Below are positions 33,949 through 41,280 of a stretch of 64,000 nucleotides of DNA, one piece after another (positions within the stretch are counted from its first letter, which is position 1; every line of letters starts with the position of its first letter). Location: NCBI GenBank assembly GCA_023431345.1, contig JAEYWK010000153.1, positions 14,256 through 78,255 on the forward strand, in the 5' to 3' direction. Made by a program: the position numbers and the translations under genes. The stretch comes from Pseudomonadota bacterium (GTDB taxonomy: Bacteria > Myxococcota_A > Polyangia > Polyangiales > Polyangiaceae). Below the pieces are notes generated by a model that saw only the letters and a list, made by a program, of their open reading frames with translations, did not search any database and had not been told where the DNA came from.

Positions 33949-35211
33949 CTACTGACTGGGCAGTGAGTCGATCCAGGCGTCGACGTCAGCCAGGCCAGCG
34001 GCGTCCACCATTTCGGTACCGAGCGGCGGCATTTGGATCGAGTCTTCCCCGGCCACGCGCAGGTTCATCAGGTCGTGGATGGCGCTGTTCGCCGGGTCTT
34101 TGGGCACGACGCGCTTGGGCTTGCTGATGTCGGTGACGTCCATGGGGGCGCCGGTGGCTTGCCCCTCGGGACAGCTGGTGATGGGGCTGGCTTTGCCGCC
34201 CGCGCCCGGCCACGCCGCGCACACCGTGGACAGGTAGGCGCGCGTGGTTTGCACGGACGAGATTTGATCCAAGCGCGTCCACAAGTCGAGCGAAGCCTTG
34301 GTGTTCCACACCGCGCTGAAGGTGTTGTGGCACATGCCGCAGTTGGAGTGCATGTAGCCGAGCGCCTTCTTGTCGACCTCGGTTCCCGGCAACGTGAAGC
34401 CGCCGGCGGGCGGCGACTTCGTGAACCAGCCGAGCTGATCGGCTTGCGCGAGCGTCATGCTGCCGGGAATGGAGTGCGACAGCTGCAGCGCCGAGAAGCC
34501 GAGCACGTTGTCGTTCATCTTCGAGTGGCAGCCCGTGCAAGCCTTCTCGTCGGGGATGTCGTGCTGCGTCCCCATCGCGTTCATCTCGCCGCTGGGTACG
34601 GCGACCGCGTCGCTGCCGTCTTCGTTCCACTTGAACGCGACCATGTACCAATCGGTCAGGCCGCCGCTTTTCTTGAGCAAGAGGCGCGTTTCGATGCGCT
34701 TGCCGTCGCGCGAGAACTCTTTCCAGAGCTTGAAGCCCGCCGGATACTCCCAATACTCCATGCCGCGCGCGCTGGCGTCGGTCGTGATCTTGCCGCCGGG
34801 CGGCATGTAGACCCAGCGCTTCTTCGTCGCGGAGTCACTCCACAGCGGATACTGCGGCTCGAAGGCGTACACCCCCGGGGCGAGCGTCTGGGCGTTGACG
34901 TCCGTGTACAGGCCCGTTTGGCTGAGCAAGGTCGGCATCAGGTTTTGGCCGCCGCCGCCACCGGCGCCGCCTCCGCCACCGGCGCCGCCTCCGCCCAGAG
35001 CGCCGCCGCCACCCACAGCGCCGCCAGGGCCGCTTCCGCCCCCAGCGTCGACCGCGCCTGCACCCCCGGCGCCGGCGCCTGCCCCGCCCGCGCTGGCGCC
35101 TCCGGACGGCGCACCGCCCGTCGCGCCTCCCGGATCCGAACCGGCACCGCAAGCGATGCTGGTGAGGGCCAAGGCGGAGACGAGACGTGCGAAATGAGCG
35201 TAGGTCAGCAA
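33949..35211 (-). CDS. Di-haem cytochrome c lipoprotein (SO2930-like)
   Basis: 420 residues. A signal peptide with lipobox SIAC is followed by a Gly/Ala-rich linker to about residue 90. The region from LLSQTGLYTDVNAQTLAPGVYAFEPQYPLWSDSATKKRWVYMPPG matches a family of outer di-haem proteins (SO2930/HNE_0200 type). Two haem-attachment motifs are present, CTGCH near residue 230 and CGMCH near 290, with Met and His residues that could be axial ligands. It would be an electron carrier at the outer face of a membrane. The start is TTG at 35211, ten bases after the stop of the sugar dehydrogenase gene, so it is its likely electron acceptor. Confidence 0.8.
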   Translation of the reverse strand: MLTYAHFARLVSALALTSIACGAGSDPGGATGGAPSGGASAGGAGAGAGGAGAVDAGGGSGPGGAVGGGGALGGGGAGGGGGAGGGGGQNLMPTLLSQTGLYTDVNAQTLAPGVYAFEPQYPLWSDSATKKRWVYMPPGGKITTDASARGMEYWEYPAGFKLWKEFSRDGKRIETRLLLKKSGGLTDWYMVAFKWNEDGSDAVAVPSGEMNAMGTQHDIPDEKACTGCHSKMNDNVLGFSALQLSHSIPGSMTLAQADQLGWFTKSPPAGGFTLPGTEVDKKALGYMHSNCGMCHNTFSAVWNTKASLDLWTRLDQISSVQTTRAYLSTVCAAWPGAGGKASPITSCPEGQATGAPMDVTDISKPKRVVPKDPANSAIHDLMNLRVAGEDSIQMPPLGTEMVDAAGLADVDAWIDSLPSQ

Positions 35212-35221
35212 GGATGAAGAC

Positions 35222-36808
35222 TCAGGCAGTGGGCAGCACCAACACGTAGATTTGCGCAGACTCGCCGTTGCCGATCACGAACAGGCGGTTTCCGACGAGC
35301 ACGGAGTCAATCGGCGCCTTCATGCCCTTCGCGATCTGCTTGGCCTTCATGGTGTAGGCGCCGCCGGCCTTCGTGAGCGTCGTGAGCAGCACGTCACCGC
35401 CCGCATCACCGAGCGCGTCGGCCACGACCGCGCCGTAGCTCACCACGAAGCCTTGCTTGTAGTACTCGCCGCACAGCGCGCCCGTGCGATCGAACGCGAT
35501 GCCGAGCGGCGATCGGTGGCCGGTGAGGCCGGGTAGCCCTTCGGGCCCGGCCGGCGCGGCGTCGGAGTCCCGATCTTTCTTGAAACGATTGGCGTCAGGG
35601 CCAAAGTTGATGATCGGATCCGTGAACGTCACGCCGGCGGGAGGCGGCGGAAACCCCGGGTCCGCCTTGTAGGTCTTGTTGCCGCCGTAGCCCGTGGTCA
35701 GGCGCTTGTCGCCCTCGGGATTGTAGGCGGCGTCGCGCACCGGGTTGTCGACGTTGGAGAAGCGCCAGGGAAAGCCGTAGTGCTTGCCCTGCTCGACGAA
35801 ATTGAGCTCGTCGGGCAAATCCATGTCGGGCCCGTTCTCGGTCGCGATCAGGTCGCCCTGGGCGTTGAGCGCCAGGTCGAAGGCGTTGCGAAATCCGTCC
35901 GCGAACAGGAATGGCTTGAGCGCGTTCTCGTCCATCGACTTCAAGTCGGTCGTGCCCGCGGTCGGCACCTTGAAGATGGCGGAGGTGATCGGAAACTCTC
36001 GCTCGCCCTGATCCTCGCCGTGCTCGGTGCGCGAGCCGCTGCTGAAGTACAGGCTCATGCCGTCGTCGCTGATGACGATGCCCGAGAACGAGTGGTTGTA
36101 GGCCGACTCATTGCCGGCTTTGAAGCCTTGGCTGGTGGTCACGATGGTGGACCACGTGCGCGGCGCGTCGGCGGTCGCCCCGGGTACGCCCTTCTTGATG
36201 TTCACGCCCGAGCTCTCGCCGCCCTGCGCCGCCAAGATGTAGAGCGAGCCATCGGCGCCGAACACGATGCCGCGATGGTCGTCGTAGCCCTCGTTGGGGG
36301 TGTAGCCGCCCGCGTTGTATTCGCTCGTCGTCGTGACGGGGGTGGTTTGCGCCGTGGTTGGCAGCGGCGCCGCCGGATCCATGCTCCACATCTTGCCGTC
36401 TTGCGCCAAGATCACGACCAGCTTGCTCACCGGATCGTAAGCCAGCTTGGTCATGTTGGTCGCAGGAGGCGGCGCGTACTTGAACGCGCCGATGTCGGGG
36501 GCGCTCACGGTCAAGCCAGAGCCGTTGACGGGCGTGGCGCCAGCCTTGCAAACCGTCGGCACGTCTACGCCCGTGCCGCCAGCGCCGCCTCCGCCAGCGC
36601 CACCGCTGGCGGAGCCGCCACCGGCGATAGGGCCGCTCCCGGCCGTCGACGCCGCTCCGCCCCCGCCCGCGTTGCTGCCGCCGGTCGCTGGCGCTGCCCC
36701 GTTGCCCTTCGGGGTGTCGGGGGTGGAGCTGGTGCTGCAAGCGGCCGCGGCGACGAAACCTGCCGCGCAAACGGCCATGAGGAGAGCGAGGGAGCTTCGA
36801 ACGGGCAT
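35222..36808 (-). CDS. PQQ-type sugar dehydrogenase-like lipoprotein
   Basis: 528 residues. A signal peptide with lipobox AAAC (Cys ~24) and a Gly/Ala/Ser linker to ~85 precede a beta-propeller of the soluble glucose/sorbosone dehydrogenase type. Conserved-looking segments are NEGYDDHRGIVFGADGSLYI, YNHSFSGIVISDDGMSLYFSSGSR, ADGFRNAFDLALNAQGDLIATENGPD and PDELNFVEQGKHYGFPW. They recur in this family around the PQQ and Ca2+ sites. It would oxidise a sugar or sugar alcohol in the periplasm and pass electrons on. The gene is followed after ten bases by a di-haem cytochrome and is divergent from a gluconolactonase-type gene. PQQ use is inferred from family, not shown. Confidence 0.82.
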   Translation of the reverse strand: MPVRSSLALLMAVCAAGFVAAAACSTSSTPDTPKGNGAAPATGGSNAGGGGAASTAGSGPIAGGGSASGGAGGGGAGGTGVDVPTVCKAGATPVNGSGLTVSAPDIGAFKYAPPPATNMTKLAYDPVSKLVVILAQDGKMWSMDPAAPLPTTAQTTPVTTTSEYNAGGYTPNEGYDDHRGIVFGADGSLYILAAQGGESSGVNIKKGVPGATADAPRTWSTIVTTSQGFKAGNESAYNHSFSGIVISDDGMSLYFSSGSRTEHGEDQGEREFPITSAIFKVPTAGTTDLKSMDENALKPFLFADGFRNAFDLALNAQGDLIATENGPDMDLPDELNFVEQGKHYGFPWRFSNVDNPVRDAAYNPEGDKRLTTGYGGNKTYKADPGFPPPPAGVTFTDPIINFGPDANRFKKDRDSDAAPAGPEGLPGLTGHRSPLGIAFDRTGALCGEYYKQGFVVSYGAVVADALGDAGGDVLLTTLTKAGGAYTMKAKQIAKGMKAPIDSVLVGNRLFVIGNGESAQIYVLVLPTA

Positions 36809-37099
36809 CTGTCTTCGGTGTTTCAGGCCAGAAACGTGGATTGCAAAGTTCGCGGGGACCTGAGCGCGGGCTCCGCGAGCCGCGAGCGCACACTTTTACA
36901 GTCTGCCGGCTCGTTCCGCGCTGCGTCTTGCGAGCTATGGCTTAGCAAGCTGTCGCGCGCAATGCCCGCGGAATGTTGTGGCATTCGGCACGCGTCGCCC
37001 GTCGACGCTCGCGGCGAGCTCGCCGCCCAGCTGGTGCGCGCGGCCGCCTGCGCGAGGAGCCCGACGGGCGTGGTATACGGGCCAGCGTCAGCTCGGTGA
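36809..37099. other. Divergent intergenic region of the sugar-oxidation group
   Basis: 291 bp separating the sugar dehydrogenase and gluconolactonase genes. It contains the inverted repeat at 36820-36835 and several GC-rich palindromic stretches. A -10-like TATACG at 37074 lies 26 bases before the ATG at 37100. No gene is supported. Confidence 0.4.
36820..36835. promoter_or_regulatory. Inverted repeat upstream of the sugar dehydrogenase
   Basis: GTTTC and GAAAC flank AGGCCA, giving a 16-bp palindrome-like site 11 bp before the start codon. It is a candidate operator shared by the divergent sugar-oxidation genes, or a leader stem. Confidence 0.35.
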
Positions 37100-37966
37100 A
37101 TGATGCGCATAGAGCAGCTCGATGTCCCGGTTTGCACGCTCGGTGAAGGCCCCCTTTGGTCGGCGCGCGACGCCTGCCTGTACTACGTAGACATCGCTTC
37201 CCAGCGCTTGCACTCCTATGCCCCGGAGACGAAGCAGCATCGCGAGTGGGCGTTCGAGGCCGAGGTCGGTACGGTCGCGGAGTGCAAGAGCGGCGGTTTG
37301 CTGGTGGCGGTGGGCGATAAGCTCGTGCGCTTCGATCCGCGAAGCGGCAGCGTGGACGAGCTCGTGGTGCTCGAGCGCGATCGCCCGCAAAACCGCCTGA
37401 ACGACGGCAAAGTCGATCCCTGGGGGCGATTTTGGGTGGGCTCCATCCGGCGCGACGAGCAGGCTCCCGACGCGCGTTTGTGGTGCGTCTTGCCCAGCGG
37501 CGAGGCGCGCTGCATGCGCGAAGGAATCACCGTGAGCAACGGCCTCGCGTTCGACCGCGAACGGGAGCGCATTTACTTCGCCGACTCACCGACGGGGCTG
37601 ATCGAGCGCGCTTCGCTCGGCCCCGACGGCGCGCTCTCGAGCTTCGAGCCGTTCGCGCGCGCCAGCAAAGGCTCGCCCGACGGAAGCTGCACCGACGCAC
37701 AGGGCTACCTGTGGAACGGCGAATGGGGCGGACACCGCATCTGTCGCTACGCGCCCGACGGCCACCTCGATCGCGTGCTCGAGATGCCCACGGCTCGCCC
37801 CAGCTGCTGCACCTTCGGCGGCGCCGACCTGCGCACCCTGTTCGTGACTTCCGCCCACGTCGGCATGAGCCCGGAGCAGCGCCAGCTCGACCCGCACGCC
37901 GGCTGCTTGTTCAGCGTGCAAATCGACGACGCGCAGGGGCTGCCGGCCGAGCTGTTCGCGATCTAG
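37100..37966 (+). CDS. SMP-30/gluconolactonase (regucalcin-type lactonase)
   Basis: 288 residues, a six-bladed propeller lactonase. The metal ligands of the family are seen as Glu in LGEGPLW (near 16), Asn in RLNDGKVDPWGRFW (near 100), Asn in ITVSNGLAF (near 145) and Asp in SPDGSCTDAQG (near 195). It would open sugar lactones to acids. No signal peptide is seen, so it is probably cytoplasmic, unlike its exported neighbour. It is divergent from the PQQ-type sugar dehydrogenase, whose product would be a lactone, which suggests the two act in one oxidation route. Confidence 0.88.
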   Translation: MMRIEQLDVPVCTLGEGPLWSARDACLYYVDIASQRLHSYAPETKQHREWAFEAEVGTVAECKSGGLLVAVGDKLVRFDPRSGSVDELVVLERDRPQNRLNDGKVDPWGRFWVGSIRRDEQAPDARLWCVLPSGEARCMREGITVSNGLAFDRERERIYFADSPTGLIERASLGPDGALSSFEPFARASKGSPDGSCTDAQGYLWNGEWGGHRICRYAPDGHLDRVLEMPTARPSCCTFGGADLRTLFVTSAHVGMSPEQRQLDPHAGCLFSVQIDDAQGLPAELFAI

Positions 37967-37996
37967 GCGAGCCTCGGCCTCGCGCGCCGGCCGGTG

Positions 37997-39331
37997 TCAG
38001 CCGCGCGCGGAGGGCGGATTCTTGCTCGATCGCTCGCGCGTGGCGCGGCGGATCGTGCTGACGACGTCGTCGAGGTTCACCGGCTTGACCAGAAACCGAT
38101 CAGCGCCCAGCGACGACAGCAGCTGCCACTCGTTCGGGCCGCCCGAGGCGGTCAGCACGATGATGGGCACATGCTCGGCGTGGGGACGCGCGCGCAGCAT
38201 GGCGGTGAGGGCCATGCCATCCATCTCCGGCATTTGCAGGTCCATCACCATGACCGAAGCGGGCTTGCGGTCGAAGGCCTCGATGGCGCTGCGGCCGTCA
38301 GCGACGCACTCGATGTCGGCGCCGGGGAATTCTTCGTGCAGCACGAGCTCGAGCAAATCTCGGAAGTCGTCGTCGTCTTCGGCGACCACGATGCGCACGG
38401 GCTCGAGGCTGTCGTTGCGGGCCTCGAGCAGGGCACGCCGAAACAGCTCGACGCTCTGCGTGCGCTCTTTCGGATCTTTGGCGAGGGCCTGGCGCAGCAC
38501 CTCGTCGAATGCGGGCGGCAAGTCGCGCCGCACGTCGCTGGCTGCCGGCACGGACGCCGTCGCGTGCAGGACCGCCAGAGCCAGGTCGTCACTGGCGGAG
38601 TAGGGAGGCTCGCCCGTGAGCAGCTCGAAGGCGAGGCAAGCCACCGAGTACAGGTCGCTCTGCGGCGTGGCGCCGCCGTCGCCCTGGATGTCGAACTGGA
38701 TCTCGGGGGCGATGAAGCCAGGCGTGCCGACGAGCTCCTTACGGAGCGTGCCGTCGCTGATGTGGACGGCCAGGCCCAGGTCGGAGACGCGCACGCGCAG
38801 CGAGGAGTCGAGCAAGATGTTGCCGGGCTTGATGTCGCGGTGCAGCGCGCCCGCCGCGTGAATGGCGCTCACGCCCAAGCACACCTGGTTCAAGATGCGG
38901 AGCGCCACGTCGATGTCGGGGCGCGGCCCGTTGGTGGCGAGCCATTGATCCAGGGTCTGCCCCCGCACGAGCTCCATCACCAGGTAGGGGGTGCCGTGGT
39001 GCTCGCCGAAGGCGTGCACCGTCACCACGTTGGGATGGCTGACCATCGCCATCGCGCGGGCCTCGAGCACGAAGCGCTCGCGAAAATCTTCCGGCCGCAG
39101 GTGCCCCCGGATCAGCTTGACCGCGGCGCGCCTGTCGAGTGACTTGTCCCAAACTTCGAGGACGATTCCCATCGCCCCGCCGCCCAGCTCGCGTTCGACG
39201 CGATAGATCTCGTTGATCCAAGTGCCTGGAGCGGGCGCTGCGACGTGGGCCGGTATCGGGGAGGGCTCGATGGACCGCTGCGCCGCGGGGTCGACGAAGT
39301 GCGTCTCGCGCAGGCTGTCGGTGTCGTCCAT
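37997..39331 (-). CDS. Ser/Thr protein kinase fused to a receiver domain
   Basis: 444 residues. A ~40-residue leader is followed by a Hanks-type kinase (~40-310): Gly loop LGGGAMGIV, Lys in AAVKLIRG, catalytic HRDIKPGN near 163, metal Asp in VSDLGLAVH (DLG in place of DFG) and IAPE. The C-terminal domain (~315-435) is a receiver with VVAEDDDDF, phospho-acceptor Asp in VMVMDLQMPEMDG near 362, Thr in IVLTAS and Lys in FLVKPV. Both halves have all key residues, so one chain could join Ser/Thr and two-component signalling. No membrane segment. The ATG at 39331 follows AGGAGG by six bases. The frame is open to 39436. Confidence 0.92.
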   Translation of the reverse strand: MDDTDSLRETHFVDPAAQRSIEPSPIPAHVAAPAPGTWINEIYRVERELGGGAMGIVLEVWDKSLDRRAAVKLIRGHLRPEDFRERFVLEARAMAMVSHPNVVTVHAFGEHHGTPYLVMELVRGQTLDQWLATNGPRPDIDVALRILNQVCLGVSAIHAAGALHRDIKPGNILLDSSLRVRVSDLGLAVHISDGTLRKELVGTPGFIAPEIQFDIQGDGGATPQSDLYSVACLAFELLTGEPPYSASDDLALAVLHATASVPAASDVRRDLPPAFDEVLRQALAKDPKERTQSVELFRRALLEARNDSLEPVRIVVAEDDDDFRDLLELVLHEEFPGADIECVADGRSAIEAFDRKPASVMVMDLQMPEMDGMALTAMLRARPHAEHVPIIVLTASGGPNEWQLLSSLGADRFLVKPVNLDDVVSTIRRATRERSSKNPPSARG

Positions 39332-39478
39332 CGCGGGCCTCCTCCGGGTGCACGGGACGTGCCGGGCTGGAGCGAGTCGAAAAAGCCGGCAGACAGCCAA
39401 CCCGGAGCCAAACTGCTCCAGGTTGGCGTGTCGCATAACGCCCCAGTGGGTCAGATCCGCGGCTGGGGATAAGCACCT

Positions 39479-40135
39479 TTACATGTCGCCCGGCGTGTCC
39501 AGACCCGGGCACTTCTCACGCAGGGTCACGCAGGAGGGCGGATCGGCCACCTCGGCCTCGTCCGGATCTAGGGACTCGAGAGACTCGAGCGTGATCTCGG
39601 AGCAGCTGGGGATGTCGGCGATGAGCTCTTGCATCGCTTTGCTGGCGTCATCCCAGCACGCCTTGAGCTCGCTCACGGTGGCGGTACAGGCCGGATCGGG
39701 TTTCTCGCACTCGGCCGGCTCCGACTCCAGCGGCTCCGCCTTGCACTCATCGTAGGCGACCTGACACGCAGCCTGCAGCTCGTCGTCATCCGACGGACCC
39801 GAGAAGGCGCCTGCGAGGACGCCGCCCATGAGGCACGCGAACTCTTGTCCAGCCGTGGCCAGCGGGCCCGAGCTCGCCAGCTCGCCTAGGTCGTCGCACA
39901 ATTGCTCGACCTCCTTGTCCGAGAGTGAGCCGAGCACCTTGTCGCCGGGCAGGCTCACGCCACTACCCTTGCCGCCGCTGGTGGAGCCGCCCTTGTTGCC
40001 GCCGTTCGTCGAGCCACCCGTACCGCCCGTGTTGTCGCTGCCGCCGTCGTCGTCACCGCCGCAGGCAACGCAAAGAGAGAGCGCCATACCGAGCGGGAGA
40101 CTGAGGGCAAGAGTTCGGAGATTGAGCATTTGCAT
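39479..40135 (-). CDS. Cys-rich lipoprotein of unknown function
   Basis: 218 residues. A signal peptide with lipobox CVAC (Cys ~25) is followed by a Gly/Asp/Ser/Asn-rich linker to about residue 60. The C-terminal domain is acidic and helical with about nine Cys (CDDLGEL, ACLMGG, ACQVAYDECKAE, CEKPDPACTATVSELKACWDD, CSEITLE, CVTLREKCPG). The spacing suggests disulphide-linked helices. Proteins of this style are common and uncharacterised in Myxococcota. It lies on the same strand as, and upstream of, the kinase-receiver gene (147 bp gap). Confidence 0.65.
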   Translation of the reverse strand: MQMLNLRTLALSLPLGMALSLCVACGGDDDGGSDNTGGTGGSTNGGNKGGSTSGGKGSGVSLPGDKVLGSLSDKEVEQLCDDLGELASSGPLATAGQEFACLMGGVLAGAFSGPSDDDELQAACQVAYDECKAEPLESEPAECEKPDPACTATVSELKACWDDASKAMQELIADIPSCSEITLESLESLDPDEAEVADPPSCVTLREKCPGLDTPGDM

Positions 40136-40225
40136 GTGGGGAAGATCCTAAACTGAAGAGGCCGCCATCGAGGCGGCGGGCATCCCATACTACGTTCTCC
40201 CGAGCGGATGCTTCCTCCGCGGAGC

Positions 40226-41068
40226 TCAGCGCGCCGGGAAGCGAATTTCCACGCCCTGAAGCGCACCGTCGCCATTGCCGGAGCCGTCGCCATTGCCGGC
40301 GCCGACGCCGTAGCTGGCGTCGAGCTCGACCTTCGTTTCGGCTTCACGAATCTCGCCCGTGATCAACGCATCGACGGTCACGCAGCGCCCCTGACTGTCG
40401 GGCGTGCACGCGCTGCACTCGGAGGGGAGTAGCCTGCAATCGAGCTTCGTGCCCGCGCGCGCGGAGAAGGAGAACACGCCGGGCTCGATGGCGATGGCGC
40501 GATCGCACTGCGCCGCCGGCATGTCTTCGGCGTGACACTGCGCCGGCAGCTGGACCAGCTCGAGGTACGTGCCGGTCCACGCCGCGCTGATCCCGGCGCC
40601 GGGAGCGAGCTCGATCGCGCTCGGAGGCGCGCAGACGGGCGGGCACGACGAGGGTCCGGCGTTCATGAAGCTCTCGCAGCTACTACGGCACGGATCTGGC
40701 TGCGGCAGCGCGCGATGGGTCGCGTCGCGCACCTCGAACAGCGGCGCGGCGCCGCACGTCACCATCTCTTGCCCTAGATACAGGGTCTCGTCGCTGTCGT
40801 TGATGATCGAAACCGGCACGAAGTAGCTGCGGTCGTCCAGCAGCGCCTCGCACTCTGGCTTACTGGTGGTGCCGCCGGTCGCTTTGCCGGCGCTCGAGCT
40901 GCCGCCGGCGTCCTTGCCCGCGCTCGCGCCGCCACTCCCGCCGCGGGCGCTCCCCCCGACGCCGACTCCGTCGTCGATGTCGTTGTCGTTGACCTTCGCC
41001 TTACCGCCGCAAGCCGCCCCCCAAGTGGCCAACAGCATGAGCACGGCGAGGCGTCCGAACGAGAGCAT
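40226..41068 (-). CDS. Cys-rich lipoprotein of unknown function
   Basis: About 280 residues. A signal peptide with lipobox GAAC (Cys ~20) and a Gly/Ser/Ala-rich linker (~35-70) are followed by a beta-rich domain. It contains YFVPVSIINDSDETLYLGQEMVTCG, paired Cys (CRSSCESF, CPPVC, CSACTPDSQGRC) and IELAPGAGISAAWTGTYLELVQLP. It ends in repeated Gly-Asn-Gly-Asp units near 255-268 (GNGDGSGNGDG). No family recognised. The ATG at 41068 gives the cleanest signal peptide. It is divergent from the large dikinase-like lipoprotein gene. Confidence 0.62.
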   Translation of the reverse strand: MLSFGRLAVLMLLATWGAACGGKAKVNDNDIDDGVGVGGSARGGSGGASAGKDAGGSSSAGKATGGTTSKPECEALLDDRSYFVPVSIINDSDETLYLGQEMVTCGAAPLFEVRDATHRALPQPDPCRSSCESFMNAGPSSCPPVCAPPSAIELAPGAGISAAWTGTYLELVQLPAQCHAEDMPAAQCDRAIAIEPGVFSFSARAGTKLDCRLLPSECSACTPDSQGRCVTVDALITGEIREAETKVELDASYGVGAGNGDGSGNGDGALQGVEIRFPAR

Positions 41069-41280
41069 CCGGCTGCAAGCTAGCAAGGGGCGGGCCGCCC
41101 CCACCGCCACGGCATCGGCCGTGAAAGCCCGTCACTTCGCCGGTTGGCGGCAGCCAAGTGGCACACTTCGAGCCAAAATCGGGCAGGCACGTCAGCCGTG
41201 CCGCAGCCGCCACGGGTCAAGCTCCGCTGAGCGCGCGCGGTCCCGCCTGGCATGCGGCATGCTGTATCAATAACGAGGCC

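Noticed and set aside
35780..37099. Plus-strand frame across the sugar dehydrogenase gene and its upstream region
   Set aside because: It is antisense to a supported gene and has no signal, motif or ribosome-binding site.
41245..41262. Possible sigma-54 promoter (TGGCAT then ATGCT) before the dikinase-like gene
   Set aside because: The -12 element departs from TTGCA and the same bases form a GGCATGC direct repeat; support is too weak.
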